From Molossus alvarezi (taxonomy: Eukaryota > Chordata > Mammalia > Chiroptera > Molossidae): a stretch of DNA of 64,000 nt. Each line of letters opens with the position of its first letter. Within the stretch, counting starts at the first letter, position 1. Below, one piece after another: positions 16,701-31,700 of the stretch. Both the position numbers and the translations under genes were made by a program. The DNA lies in the NCBI GenBank assembly GCA_037176705.1, contig CM073886.1:17382501-17446500 (forward strand), written 5' to 3'. Under the pieces are notes generated by a model that ran no database searches, was not told the origin of the DNA, and saw only the letters and a list, made by a program, of their open reading frames with translations.

Positions 16701-19700
16701 GTGACGGTATGCCTGTGAATGTAGAAGCAGTTGTCTTACTTTCTGATTCTTTAGCTTGGTCTCCATCTGGCTGAGGCTGTCTGTCTCCTGCGGCTCATAG
16801 CTTGGGATGTTGGACAAGAACTGGAGCACATGGTCGTAGCCACTGCGATAGTCATCATAGGCAGCCTTGGCACTCCACAGGCTCTGGGCTCTATGGGAGC
16901 AAAGCTGGTCAGGCCTCTGGCACAGTGAGCAGGTGTTTCAATAAAAGCTTCCCGTCTCCCCCCCCCTTTTTTTTTAAATATGTTTTTATTGATTTTTAGA
17001 GAGAGGAAGGGAGAGGAAGAGATAGAAACATCAATCGGCTGTCCCCTGCACACCCCCTGCCAGGGATCAAGCCAGCAGCCTGGGCATGTGCCCTGACTGG
17101 GAATCAAACCAGCGACCTCTTGGTGCATGAGTCAGTGCTCAACCAATAAGCCACATCAGTCAGGCCCCTGTCCCTTTTTTTTTATTGTTAATCCTCACCT
17201 GGGGATATTTTCCATGGATTTTTAGATAGAGTGAAAGTGAGGGGGAGAGAGAGATACATCAGTTGGTTGCCTCCCACGTGACCTCAACCAGGGTGAGGGA
17301 TCAAACCTGCAACCTAGGTATGTGTCTTTGACTAGGAATCGAACCCACGACCCTTTGGTCCAAGGGCCAACGCTCTAACTGCTGAGCCAGACTGGCCAGG
17401 GCCCCAGGAGTCATCTGTGTTCTGTGTGTGTGTGTGTGTGTTAGTTCATTTTTCTTAAGGGGGGGGGAGGGTGGGCAGCAAATGCAATTTAACTGGAGGT
17501 AAGTATATTATGGAATGTTAAGTTAGAGTACTCCCTGACCTCTGAAGAACAGGTAGGTAGGTCCATGTGTCTTGACATGCAGAGATACTTACTATGTATT
17601 TTAGGACCTAAATCACCCACAGGTCTAAGGAGATACCACAAGGGAGGTTAAGAAATCTTTTGAACTCACCAAAAATAAAAACATATGGAAATGTGTGACA
17701 GCAAAAACAGTGCTGAGGCCCTGGCCAGTTTGGCTCAGCGGTTAGAGCGTGGGCCTGCGGTCCAGAGAGACCCGGGTTCGGTTCCCGCTAAGGGCGCAGA
17801 CTTCGGTTGCAGTTTGTCCCCGGCCCTGGTTGGTCGTGCGGGTGGCAGCCACTCGATGTGTCCCTTCACGTCGATGTTTCTCTCTCTCTCTCCCTTCCTC
17901 TCTCTCCCTCCCACTCTATCTGTACAAAAAATGGAAAAATATCCTCGGGTGAGGATTAAAAAAAAAAAATAACAGTGCTGAGAAGGAAATATGTGGGATT
18001 AAATGTTTATATTCGAAAAGAATGCTCTCTCCCTGGCTGGTGTGGCTCGGTTGGAGTGTTGTTCTGTGCAACAAAACGTCGCAGGTTCGATTTCTGATTG
18101 GAGCATGTATGGGAGGCAACTGATGGATATTTCTCTCTCCCCCTCTTCCTTCCTCCCTCTCCAAAATCAATAAAAATATATTCTCAGCCCTGGCTAGCTT
18201 CGCTCAGTGGTTAGAGGGTCTGCCCATAGACCGAAGGGTTGCGGGTTCAATTCCCAGTCAAGGGCATGTACCTGGGTTATAGGTTCGATCTCTGGCCCTG
18301 GGTAGGGTCGTGTGGGAGGCAATCAATTGATGTTTCTTTCTCTCTCCCTCTAAAAAAAAATCAATAAAAAAATATCCTCAGTTGAGGATTAACAACAAGG
18401 AAAATAAACAAAAAACATATCCTCAATTGATGATTTAAAAAAAAACAAACCCATCTTAAGAAATAAAAAGAGCAAATTAAATCTAAGTTAAGCAGCAATA
18501 AGGAAATAATAAAAAGCAGATACCAATGCAACAGGAAACAAGAAAACAGGAGAAATATCATTGAAACCATAGCTAGTTCTTTGAAACGGTTAACAAATTA
18601 GTAAACCTCAGAATGATCAGGAATAAAGAAGAGAATATACAAATACAATGAAGGAAGATTTAACATCAGGAATTATAGAGGATATCCCCTCAGAACCGGC
18701 AGGCAGTAAAAGGATAAAAGAATATTATGAAAAATGTTATGCCAATAAATTCTACAAGTTGGTGAGATGGACAAATTCCTTGAAAGACACAATCTACTGA
18801 AGTTGACTCAAGAATGAGATGCATCAAAGAGTATTTTATTTAAAGAGTCTGAATATTGCCCTGGCCAGTTTTGTTCAGTGGTTAGAGCATCAGCCTGTGG
18901 ACCGGAGAGTCCCAGGTTCGGTTCCCGCTGTGCCTTGGTTGCGGTTTGTCCCAGGCCCTGGTTGGGTTGTGTGGGTGGCGGCCACTCAATGTGTCTCTCT
19001 CTCTCTCTTCCTCCCTCTCTCCCTCCTGCTCTATCTGAAGATAAATGCAAAAATGTCCTCGGGTGAGGATAAAAACCAAAAAAACACACAAAAAATAAAT
19101 AAATTGCAAGCCAAGACAGCCTCACTGGTGAATTCTACCAAGTATTTAAGGAAATAATATCAGTTTTATACAAACTCTTCCAGAAAACAGAAGAGAAGGG
19201 AATACTTACTCATGAGGCTGGCAAAATATATGACAGGAAAAATACAAGATACCATGTACATGATAGGTTGTCATTCATGTGCTATCTGTCTACCCCAGCT
19301 TGTACAGAACACCTTTTTGGAGGGATTCATAAGAAACTGGTAGCAGTGCTTGCTTTGGGGGAAAGAAGCTGTTCATTATAATCACTCTGAGCTTTTTTTT
19401 TTTTTAATCCTCACCTGAGGACATTTTTCCACTTTTGTTCAGATAGAATGGGAGGGAGAAAGAGAGGAAGAGAGAGAGAAACATCAAAGTGAAAGGGACA
19501 CACCAAGTGGCTGCCTCCCTCACAATCCGACCAGGGCTAGGGATGAATTGCAACCGAGGTACGTGCCCTTGACCGGAATCGAACCCACAACTCTTTGGTC
19601 CACGGGCCGACGCTCTAACCACTGAGACAAACTGGCCAGGGCTCACTTTGAGTTTTTTACCTTGTATATGTATTGCTTTTTTCAAAAAACAAATTATTTA

Positions 19701-22700
19701 GAAAACAGCCTTCTGTGGTATCAGCAGAAACCCACCCTGTGGCCTTGAGGCAGACTAGCTCAGCCAAGGCCAACCTGGGCCCCTCACCTGAGCTCAGCCT
19801 GCTGGCGGAGATTGTGGAAGCGCTGGCCCAGCTTGTGCACCTCGGCCTCCTGGCGCTCCAGGTCTGGGCAGTGCTCCTGGAAGCGGCTGGCCAGGGAGCT
19901 GGAACACTGCTTGGCCGCCTGCAGGTTCTGCTCCACCTCAGTGAGAAGGGACTTCTGGGCCTGCAGCTCGGAGGCCATGGCCTGCAGGGCAGAGGGGCAG
20001 ACCGTGGGTGCTCTGGTAGAGTTTGCAGGGGCCAATGCAACACTGCCCCAAGTGTTTGGGGCCAACTGGAGGGGTGGGATGGGTGTGTGTTTTGGGGGGG
20101 TGTTGGAGGATGATAAGCCTGGGCATGGGAAGGGACTGGGACCTTGCCTCTGAGTTTTTCCTCAAATCTGGTGACCATTTCTACAATGATTCATTTTGTT
20201 AACATTGAACAAAACCTGGAAAAGCTAACTACTAAAAACCTTGTGGCTGGCAGCCTGTGTGCCCTGTACTGCTACACCCAGGACTGGAATGGTCACCTGC
20301 TCTCTAGCCTCCAGGCCTTGGATGAAGGCTTTGCTCTTTGAGCCCATTTCCTTGGCTCTGAGGTGAGGGTCTCAGCACACGGCCAGGATTTTGTGAATTG
20401 ATGTGTGAAGGGCCTCCCTCGCTCTCACAAACTTGAATACCCATAGTGGTCAGGCAGGTGCTGGGAATTGGGGAAAGCTGCTCCAGAGATACTGGAAATC
20501 TTGGGGGGGTGTGTATGCACATCTTTGATTTTAAAACACTAGTACCCGATTTCCACAAGCCACCCAAACCCCTTGAGCAGCTGGGGTTTGTGCCGTGCAC
20601 CTCTAGTTACAACTTCCAGTGTGGCGCACTGCAGGCATCCGAACCTGGAGAGACTTGCTGCCCTGACCACTTGGGCCTTGATCATCTCATCTGTCCAGAG
20701 CTGATGGGTAGGAGCTCCTGGACAGAAAGGCTCCCAAGGCCCATGGGGTCCCTAGACTCACCGCCAGCTCCTGCCTCTTGTTGTCCAGGGCACGGCCACT
20801 CTCGGGCACCATGTCATCCTGGGTCAGCTGGTTCTCATATGTGACTAGTACCTCCCAGCCCTGCTGCAGGCTCTTCTCCAGGCGGTTGGCAACATCAACC
20901 CTGAGGACACAGGTCAGGAGTGAAGGAGTGCCTGCCTGGCCCCTTGACCCCACCTGACCTCCCTGCTGCCAACCTGACACCCACTTCTCCTGGGCAGAGT
21001 CCAGCAGTTGCACCAGGCGCTCGTATCGGCGGTTGGTGTCCTCCACCCGGGTCCTTAGTAAGGGTATGCTGCCACTGCTCGGAAGGGCCTGCATGAAGGC
21101 CTCACACTCGGCTGTGCTGTGTGCCTTCTCAGGCTCGATCCGTAACAGCTCATTGGTGATGTTCTATGGAGACCAGAGGCCCTCCTGTTAACCACAGTTG
21201 GGCAGCTTCCTCCCCCTACTGGTCTGCAAGCTTGGGAACAGGGGAATCTGCCGGAGGGTAGGGGGGTGCAGCTCTGATTGAAATACAGAGGCCTGGGCTC
21301 TCCTTGGGAGCCTGTTGGGGGTCTGGAGTCTGCATTTGTACTGAGCATCCCAGGGATTCTGAAGCAGGGGACTATGCTTCACAAGGGGATAAACAGGCCA
21401 TTTCCCAGCACTTACTGGTCCATGTACCACACATGATTTCATTCATCTTTGGAGTCAACCTTGTGAGGGTACTTTTTCTCCCTGTTCACAGCTGGGGACG
21501 CTACAACTCCACGCAGCTTAGCAAGGGACATGGTGGGGCCCGGCCTCTGCTCCCACCCCATACCAGGCATCCTCTGGGCCTTGACTTGGCCCTACCAGCT
21601 GTGATATGAGGCCATTTCTCCTCTGTAAACCAAGAATGGTTACCCCTGCTGCAGAGGGTGTCTAAGAACTAGGGAGACGGTGAAAAGGGGGAACAGTGGA
21701 TGCTGTTTGCATACAGCCTCTTGCACTGCGGCCTCCTGCTTGGCTCAGCACTGAGCTGCTTGGTGACAAACTGCAGAGGTGGGATGAGCCTCAGCAGGCC
21801 TCTCTCCTAAGGACATGTTTGAAGCAGGGCATCAGGGCTCAGGCACCTCCTTGATCCTCAGCCTAGCACAACACTCTCCCCCCATGACTCAGATGGTCCC
21901 TGTTGAGCACCAAAGACCCCTGTGGGGATGAAAACTTGAGCAGGGGCCCCAAAGATCCTGGGGGCCCAGCCTGTGCCCCCAGCCTGGTGGTACCTTGAGG
22001 TCTTTGGCCCGCTGGGCACTGTCCTGCACAGCCCGTCCTTGTTCCAGCGGTGGCCGCAGGATCCCCGTGATGGCCTTCTCCTGCCGGTCTAAGTCGCTGG
22101 CCACCTTGTCTAAGCCAGCAAGCAACTGCCGTCCCTGCAGGTCCGATGCATCTGCCAGAGGAAAATCAGAGAGTCAGGTGGCAGTTTGGGGACATGAGTC
22201 CCAGGAAGGGGTCCTAGGATGTCAGTTGGGACCTCAGGGCTGGCCTAGCCTCTCCCACCCCTGCCATGCCCAACCCACACTGTCCCATCTGCAGCACAGA
22301 CCATGGGTCCAGTGCCTCCTCTCCATCCCCCACAGACTAGGCAGTGGCCCCAGTACCCACCTCCAGGGTTCTCTGCCTTCAGCACCTCGTGCCGCTGCTG
22401 GAGTGCAGTCCTGGTCCCGGCTGCTTTCTGCCGCACGCTCCGATACTGGCTGTCCAGGCTGTGAGAGCAAAAACGGGCTGGTGACCCAGGGCAGCCCACT
22501 GCCCCTGCACCCACAGACACAAGACCCTGGACTTGAGCTGGGCCAACAATGCAAGGAGTCAGGCGGCTTATCAAAATGGTTTGAAAAGTTAAATCACAAC
22601 ACACACGCAGCATTTGCTGAAACACTGGTCTGTCTTTGCTTGTGGGTACATATGGGCCCTTTTCTTCCTTCCCTCCCTCCCCTCTCTCTCCTTCACAGCA

Positions 22701-25700
22701 AGTCTTACTACCTAAAATCATCTTGTTTGTTTGCCCAGCCAGTGTGGCTCAGTGGATTGAGCATCCTCCCATGGACTGAGAGGTCCCGGTTCGATTCCCA
22801 GTCAGGGCACATGCCCAGATTGTGGGCTTGATTCCCAGTGGGGGGTATGCAGGAGGCAGCTGATTGATGTATCTCTCACATTGATATTTCTCTCCCTTTC
22901 TCTCTAAGAAATCAATAAAAATACATTTTAAATAAATCATCTTGTTTGTTCTTTTGTCTTCTACTAAGATGTTACCCCTGAGGTAGCAGTAGTCAGGTGC
23001 TCAAAAAATACTTGCTAAATGAATAAATGAAGGCATTCCTAGAATCACTCATTCAACCAAGTTCTTGGGTGGGTCCGTCCTTCACAAAGCCCTGGAAACA
23101 GTAAATCTCAAGGAGCCCCTGCCCATGAGACCGACACACACACAAAGCGCCCTGATAGAGAACATGTGCAGTGGGAAGCAGGAGGTGCTTGAGAGCTGAC
23201 AGGCAGCAGCACTTCTGGAGCCAGGGTGTTGGGCCAGGGGGCAGTCAGGGAAGGCTTCACAGAAGAGGTGACCCTGGAGTTGAGTCCTACACCGAGAGGC
23301 TTGAGCTAACCAGTGAGTAGGTGTCCAGGTAAAGGGAACAGCATGTGTAAAGGCCCGGAGGCACTTAACAGAGAAACTGCTCACTGAACTGTGCCCACAG
23401 CTGGACATGCATACAATGGCAAGTCAGCCCAGCCAACAGGATCTTCCTGTCCCACTTGAGCCTCCAAGTGGGTGCACGGATGGGGGTGTTACCCAGGGCT
23501 GTGAAGGGTTCTAAGGGGCCAGTCCATGCTGGTTCCCTCCTCTGCCTGTACCTGTCGGCCAGAGCCAGGGCCTCTGGGTCGGTGGGGGGGATCATGAAGC
23601 AGACGGCTGGAGCGGTCAGCTTGTTTCCCGCGCTGTCAGTGAGGTCCCAGCTCTCCCCGTTGTTCCTCTGCAGGGTGTAGCTATAGCCCCTTGAGATCAG
23701 GCCCTGGCATGGGCAGGCCAAACAGTGAGAAGGCACAGAGAGACCTGCCTCAGCCAGTAGCCTGAGAGCCCAGGAGCCATCTTGCCCCTGCCCCCAACTT
23801 TGACACTTGGAGAGTCTTAGCCCATCTCTCAGATCCTTTTCAAGACGTTGTGCCATAGTTGGGAAGGACCGGGGAAACCCACCTGGATTTCCCTTTGGGG
23901 AACACCCTTCTCTCAGTCCTTTACTACTCAGGGTGGACATGTGACTCAGGCCTGGCCAACGACAGGATGGCCTTATCCTCACCTCCACCATCAGTGATTG
24001 GTTTGGTTTGGCTGGCATGAGTCAAATTGGGCCAATGAGGACCTTCTCTGGCACCCCTGCTGGAAAGACTGGGGTTGCTAAGCTGACAGCACAGAAGGTC
24101 AGGGAAGCTGAAGGGCTGGCAGAGAGTGACGCCCAAAGACAGGGCACAGGTTCCTGAAAACATTTGTGGCCCTGCATTCTGCCATGTCACTCTTAAGACC
24201 TTTCAGTGACACAAAAAGAGGCAGATTTGGGCCTGGCCTGCCTGGGGCACCTGGGCAGCAGCTCACCTGGTCACCCTCAAAGTCACAGAGTGCCTCCACC
24301 GGGATGGGCTTGAGTGGCGTCTCCCGGCGGTACTTGAGGGGCACCACCTGCTGCCCTCGCTTCTGCAGGCCCTGCACCACGTGCTCATACTTGTCCAGAG
24401 CCTTCTCCTGGTCCTGAATAGAGGGGGCATGGGGGTCAAGCAGCAGGAGGGAGCTGTGGAGGGGCCTGCTCAAGGCTGAGGGTGGGGAGAGGACACACAC
24501 AGTCACTCATGGTTCCATCACTCACATCCAGCTCCCGCAGCAGCAACTCAATCTGGTATCGGTCCTTGAAGTCAGGGCTGTATTTTTGGTTCAGGTCTGA
24601 ATCCACCTTGCGTAACAACTCCTGAGCATCCTTCACGTCTTTGTGGAACTAGGAGACCAGTGGCCCAATTATGAACATGAAACCACTAAGACACCTGGCT
24701 AATCCTGTTTGTGGCTTCAAGTCTAGTCCCAGTCGGGGCTGAGCCTCCCACTTGCCCCGAGTCCACAGGCTCTGCTGCTCGGGACATCCCAGCCTGGCTT
24801 CTGAGAGGATCTCATGGGGAAGAAGCCAGGTCCCTTCCCACCATCCACTTGACACCACTTCTATGACATATTAACTTTCATGTGCACACCAGTAAGCTTG
24901 GGTTCTCTCAAATTTCATTCCTCTTTGTGCTAGGGACACCCTGACAATGCTATACTTTCATTTTTGATTCTTGGAAAACAAGCTTCCCCGCTTGTTCTAG
25001 AAAATTATTTTGCCCATTCTTCAGTCCATCAACTCTGGAATCATTCTGCCCTGTGATGCTCAGAGCCCAGTAGGGCTCAGACACTGAACCAGGAGTTACA
25101 GACATGTCATGTGAGTTCAAGTGTCCCCAGACCACCCAATCATAAGTCACCCACAGCTCTTGTTAAAAAACACATTCTGGCCCTGGCCGGTTTGGCTCAG
25201 CTGTTGGAGCTTCGGCCTGTGGACCAGAGAGGCCTGGGTTCGGTTCCTGCAAAGGGCATGTACCAAAAAAAACCCCACCACATTCTGGCCTGGCTGGTGT
25301 GGCTCATTGGTTGAGTGTCAACCCATGTACCAAGAGGTCATTGGTGGATCCCCAGTCAGGGCACATGCCAGGGTTGTGGGCTTGATCCCTGGTAGGGGGC
25401 GTGCAGGAGGCAGCTGATGGATGTTGATGTTTCTCTCTCATCAATTTTTCTCTCCCTCTCACTTCCTTTCTCTATAAAAAATCAATAAAAAACATTAGGG
25501 AAAAAAACCACTTTTCACCTTGGCTTATTTGGCTTAGTGGTTACAAGTTCAGCCTGCAGACCAAAGGGTTACAGGTTCGATTCCCAGTCAAGGGCGCGTA
25601 CCTGGGTTGTAGGGTCAATCCGCAGCCCTGGTTGGGCCATGTTTGGGAGGCAGCCAATCATTATGTGTCTCTCACATTGATGTTTCTCTCTTTCTCTCCC

Positions 25701-28700
25701 CACCCCACTCCCACCTCTCTCCACTCTCTAAGAATTAATGGAAAAAATATCCTCGGGTGAGGATTACCAAAACAAAAAGAAAACATTCCTATGAAACAAC
25801 CAGTATCCACCAACAGATGAATGGATAAACACAATGGGATCCACCCGTGCGATGGGATATTATTTGGCCATAAAAAGGAATGACATTCTGATTCATACTA
25901 CAATGTGGATGACCCTTGAAAATATGTTCAGTGAACGAAGCCACAAAAGGTCACATAGCATGGGATTCCACTTATATGAAACACCTAGAACAAGCAAATC
26001 CAAAGAATCAGAAGTAGATCAGAGGTTACCAGGAGCTGAGGGAGGGAGGATGAAGAGTGGCGGTTTAGTGGGTTCAGAGTTCCTGTTGGGGGCGATGAAT
26101 GAGTTTTGGAAAGACAGTGGTGATGGTTGTACCACATTGTGAATGTAATGAATGCCACTGAACTGTATGTTTAAAAATGGCTAAAATGGCAATTTTTTTA
26201 TATGTATTTTACCAAAACAAAAAACCCACACATCCATTCCTGGGCCTCACAATCACCTGGTGAATTTACACTCTCCAGCCCCGGACCCCAAGAAGACTGA
26301 CCAGGGCCGGGCGAGCTTGAGGCACAGCTCGGGCACGGGGAGGCCCGGGAAGGCAGCCCTGCACGGCTCCTGGTGGAAGCAGCAGGGAGGGCTCCCACCC
26401 ACGGGCCCAGGGCTGGCAGGCACCTGGTGGTAGTCCTCCATGTACTTCAGGTGGCTCTCCTCGCAGATGAGGAGGTTCAGATACTCCTTCCAGTCTGCGT
26501 GCACGGCCTCCATGTGAGCCTGTAGAAGGGGGGAGGTGACTGCTGAGCAGGTGCCTGGGCCACCACGGTGGGATTCCGGCCCAGAGAATGGTGGTGGTGG
26601 GGTGGGGGCATCTGACATCTGCATGGGCGTGGCTCCCACAGAGGCAGCCAGCATCTTCCCAGGGGTGGGAAGAAGAGAGAAGGGATGTGTCACGGGCCAA
26701 GCAGGGCTGCTGTGCACAGGTGCGTGGTCTGCACACTGCACAGGGGCTGTATGTCCCCAAAGTGGTGTTTTCTAAAAACTGTCATGAAGGCACTGTAGAG
26801 AGCTGAATGGTATCCCCCACCCCAAACTCACCTCAATGGAGTTCCTCCCAGGGTGCTCAGCAGTTAGCAGCTGGTCTCCCTCGCTGTGCAGCTTATTGAT
26901 TCTCTCTTCTTTGGCCTCCAGGTTCCGGTTGATGAAATTCTGCATGGGGAAAGGGGGAAAGTAGAGGGATTAGCACCCAGTCTGGCAGCCCTGTGCTCCC
27001 TCCTGAGCCCCTGCCCTCAGCCCCCAGGCCCCAGCACCCACCTCGTACTGACGCCGGCGGCTGGGGTAGTCAAGGTTGCGGTCACTCCAGTCGTACTGCA
27101 TGCGGCCCTTGGCCTGCTGGTCCAGCCAGTACAGCTCATTGGTGCAGCGCTGCATGTAGTCCTGCAGCGAGCTGAGGTGCTGCTGCCGGGCCTGCGACGC
27201 CGCCTGCGGGGTGGGAGATGGGACTGAGGCTTCGCGTCACACCTGCTGTGGCCCCTTGGATAAGTCACTGACCCTCCAGAACTCATTCATTCATTCAGCA
27301 AATATTTACTGAGCACCTACTAAGTGCCAGGCATTGCACTGAGGCGTGGGAGATACCGTAGTGGACAAAACAGAACCCTCATGGCACTGACATCTTGTGG
27401 AGCCACAGTTTACTCATCTGCACAGTCAGGATGACAGCATGATCTCACAGGGCACAAAGTCTGGCAAGTAGTCGGTGCTCAATAAATCTGAGCAACTACA
27501 GCTTCCACTTTTATCTCTGTCAGGCCATTGTATAGATGGCTAGAACAACACTGCTAGGGTTTTACATCTAAGAACAGGAGGGGTGGGCAGGGAGGACGGG
27601 GAAGGAGGAGGGACGTCAGCATCTTGCTTTGCAAATAAGAACAGCAGCTAACACACTCATGGGGCCACCATGAGCCCAAACCGCGCTGAGGTCTCCTCTA
27701 ACATTAACTAACGCCATCTGCAAAGCCATCCAATGAGACAGGGACTTGCAATAACTCCACTTGACAGATGAGGAAACTGAGGCTCCCAAGTTAAGTAGCT
27801 CATTCACAGTCTCCCCACCAATAAGGTGGAGGCAGTCTGGCTCCAGAGCCTGCCCACAGCTGTGCTCCACCTCCCCCCATTCCCACATCGGGTGCTTGAA
27901 ACATCTGCAACAGGAAAGAATTTATGCATCCCTTGTGCAGTTATTTTGTCATTGTTAATCCTCACCTCAGGTTATTTTTTTCCATTGATATTTAGAGAGA
28001 GTGGAAGAGAGGGACGGAGTGGGGTGGGGGGAGAAACATTGATGTGAGAGAGACACATTGATTGGTTGCCTCTTGCACATGCCCTGACGAGGTCTGAGGA
28101 TCGAATCTGCAACCCAGGTACGTGCCCTTGACCGGAAATCGAAACCACAACTCTTTGGTGCATGGGCCAATGCTCTAACCACTGACCCACACCGGCCAGG
28201 GCACTTGTGCATTTTTAAAAGAATTCATTCTTTAAAGGTTTTGAAAAGGCTTGGGGTACCACGTCTTCCCACTTCACCTCCCTCCATTCTGTTTGCAGCT
28301 CCCCACCCGTTCTCACCAGCAGTTTCTGGTACTTGGCCTGGAGTTCGCTGCTCTGCTCCTGAGGACAGAGCCCAGGACATGGGTTAGGGCGGGGTGCAGG
28401 GGGAGACCTCCCTTCCCAAGCCCTCCACTACCTGCGCCCACCTTGCCCCCATCCTTGGCCAAGTGGGGCCCGATGGCCTTGACCTCGTTGTGGAAGATGT
28501 TGTGCTGCTCCACCTGGTGGTCCACTAGCGGCAGGTCTGTTCCGAAGCTCTGGCCGTTCAGCTGGTCCTGAGAGGGGGAGGGGGAGGGGACAGTGCATGA
28601 GGGTGGGCGGGGCCGCGGACTCCTCCTCCCAGGACCAGTCAGGGAGTGAGCCAAGTGGCCCCATGGGGGATGCAGGGAGAGGCTATCACTTTCATCTACA

Positions 28701-31700
28701 CATCTCATCTCATTTAGTCTCACGGCAAGCTCAGAGGCCCCATGGTTACTGTGTCCATTTCACAGATGGCCCAGCCAGGGGGAGTCATTTGCCCAGCGTC
28801 ACACCACTAAGAGAGGACCCTGGGCTCCAGTGGTCATGCCTCTCCACGGTGGAGATGGGCTGGCGAGGGCACAGGAAGAACAGTGGCTGGCCAGAAATCT
28901 GCCAGCCTGCCAGGACCCCAACAAGCCAGGATTGGAGGGAGATTCCAGGAGGGTCTTAATCTCCATCACTTTTGCTGTGTGACTCTGGACTAGGTGCTGC
29001 ACCTCTCTGAGCCTCACTCTTCTCATCGATACAAACATTGGAAAACATCGGGAACACGACTCTCTCCTGGCATGCCTGTGTTGACATTAAATGGTGGGGT
29101 TTTCCCCCTATACACACGGTCCCCTCCCCAGCCGAAGCCTGGGCCGTACCAGTTTTTCTTCCACCAGCGCTGCCCAGTTGACCTGGGGGTCCACCTCCTT
29201 CACCGCCAGGTTGTAGATCTGCTTGTGTTTCCCACGGAGGTTCATCACACGCTCCTTCAGCTGACGGATGCTGAGTGGGGAGAGGGGCCACCCTGGTTAG
29301 CAGGCTAGTTGGCAGGGACACTGCCCGAGCGGAAGGACAGGGTGACAGGGGCCTTGGGTTTCAGACAAACACTCCCACCCTCCTCCTGTTCACTTTTCCT
29401 TCATCCTTCCATCAACACTTCCTGAGGGCCTACTGTGTGCCCCAAACCACAGAAGGTTCTGGAAGAAACGGGCAGGTCCATTGCTCTCTGGAGCCCACCA
29501 TCTAGCAAGAGCCACAGGGGGAGTGTGGGTCACGAAGGGACAGGCACAGGGAGTTGTGGGGTACTGAGCGACGCCTGCCCCTGCTACCCTGGGTGTGAGT
29601 TTGTCCACATCAGGGCTAAGACAAGAACCATGAGCCTGGGCAGGCAGGTGGGAGTCAGGCAGTGGGAAAGCATGCTCAGAGCCTGGTCAGACAGCATGGT
29701 GGTCAGGAAGTTGGGGTCACACTAAGACCAGAACAGGGAATACCAGTGCTCTGAGTTGTCTCCCCGATGGCAAAATGGGTTGTCCTGAGAACAACAAAGT
29801 ACTTGGCATGTGCCCGGCACACATGTAGCCCTCAGTAAGCCCCGAAGTGATTCTGAATGCTCCGTGGGCCGAGGCCTCCTGCCCTGGCCCCGAGTGGCTC
29901 CCTCAGAACCTGAAGCGGAAGAGACCTACTCCTCGGCGATCATGTCCCCCTGCGGGTGCTTCATGTGCTTGGCAATGGCCGCATCCGCCTCCAGCACGTA
30001 CAGCAGCTTCTCCGAGGCCAACACCTTCTGCAGGGCCACGTCCCGGTGCTCAGGCTGCCGGCCCTCCTGCAGCCGGGCCAGGTCCTGTGACAGTCACAAG
30101 AGGGGGACATTAGACAGGGGCTCACTGGGTACTGAAGGGATGGTAGGGATGGAAAGAGGGGGGCCAGAAGGGCCTCCCCAGCCGTGCCTATCCTCTCCTC
30201 CAGCCACTCAGCAAACAGCCCAAAAGCCTACTCATGTGGGGCTCTGGGATGCAGCCCAGCCCAGCGGGGAGACCACCAGGAAGGCATGTCAACAGATAAG
30301 CCGCAGAGATGACTGCAAGTTCGGACAGGTCACTGTTCACCAAGGAAACGCACCAGAGGTGGAATGAGGGCTACCTACTTTAGCTCCAGTGGTCAGTAAG
30401 GCCCCTCTGAGGTGGTGACACAAGGTAAGAATGAAGGCTGAAAGGGAAGAGTGTTCCAGGCAGAGGGAACTGCCTGTGCAAAGGCCCTGAGGCAGGAAAG
30501 GGCAAGCTATGATGGAAGCCACCGTGGCTGAATGGTGAAATGAGGGAGGAAGTAGGAGAGGTGGGCAGGGTAGGCCACAGCACGCAGGACCTGTAGGCTG
30601 TGGGGCAGGGGCCAGAGCACGGAATGGCACTATGGAGGGACAGGACATGACCCCACCTATCCTCAAAGGTGATGCCTCCTGGGGCTCTGCAGGGAGAAGG
30701 AACAAGCGGAGGGCAGGCAGCAGCTGACAGTGCCCAGGTGAGAGCCGAGGTGGCTCGTGTTGGGACATGGCGAGGGTGAACAGAGTGGGTGGATATCTGG
30801 GAGGAACAATCAATAAGACACCGAGTCCAGGGTCTTGCTTGTTTAGGGAAGGACAATGAATTGGCAGGCAGGGTAGAGTGTTTCTAAACAGCCCGTTAAT
30901 TCACTTGACACACATGAAGATTGGCCAGGCCCTGGGGACCCCAGGCCAGCAGGGGAGGTGGTGACAAGTCAGTGATGGGCTGAGGACAGACCGGGTGTAA
31001 CACAGGGTCCTCTAGGAGGGCAGTCCCTCCCCTCACTGTAACTGAGGAACGTCCCACCGCAGTAGAAAGACCACTGACAGTCAGGAAAGGCCTCGAGAAC
31101 AAAGTGGAGCGAGAAGCGCCAGACCCAAAAGGCCAGGCCGTGTAGGATTCCATTTACGGAAACTGTCCTGAGTCGACCAATCCGCACAGACAGAAACCGG
31201 GTGGGTGGTGCAGGGATGGACAGAATGGGAATGCACAGCAAGCGGGCACGAGAGATCTTCCTAGGGGATGAAAATGGTCAGGACCAAGCTAGAGAAATGG
31301 CTGCAGCACTCGGCGAAGTTACTCAAAATCACTGCATCAGACCCTTGAAGTGGGCGCATTTTCTGATATCTAAAACAAGCCCCAAGCCCAGCTGGTGTGG
31401 CTCAGTGGTTGAGCCTCCACCCGTGCACCAAGACGTTGCCCGTTTTCCGCATTGCCAGCTCGATGCCCAGTGCGGGGCGTGCAGGAGGCGGCCAGTCGAT
31501 GTTTCTATTTCTCTCTCCTCCCTTTCTCTCTCTAAAAACCAATAAAAACATATTTTTAAAAAAGGAAATAAGCCTCGATAAAGCTATTTTAAAAAGCAAA
31601 AGAAAGACAGGAAGAAATGGACAAAGAAGAAAGGATTGCGTGGAGGTGAAGGTACTGAGTGAGGACGTGACTGCCTTTCAGAGAAGATACGGTGGCCAAG

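Larger units (their letters stand above)
15971..16739 (-). other. PPL: PPL intron 18
   Basis: Holds a MIR fragment (16160-16360) and an L2 3' end (16470-16610). No young SINE. Confidence 0.6.
16891..19787 (-). other. PPL: PPL intron 17, SINE- and L1-packed
   Basis: 2.9 kb carrying seven SINEs in both orientations and an L1 ORF2 fragment split by one of them. Little unique intron sequence is left (mostly 17410-17700 and 19260-19390). Confidence 0.8.
22459..23551 (-). other. PPL: PPL intron 12
   Basis: Holds a SINE (22732-22933) and an antisense L2 fossil (about 23060-23440). Confidence 0.6.
24649..26423 (-). other. PPL: PPL intron 9
   Basis: Holds a head-only SINE, two fuller SINEs and an old L1 3' end, all on the + strand, one after another (25181-26222). 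The part 24660-25150 shows nothing. Confidence 0.7.
27204..28316 (-). other. PPL: PPL intron 6
   Basis: Contains an L2 3' end (27280-27420), a MIR (27700-27870) and a SINE (27940-28203). Confidence 0.6.
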
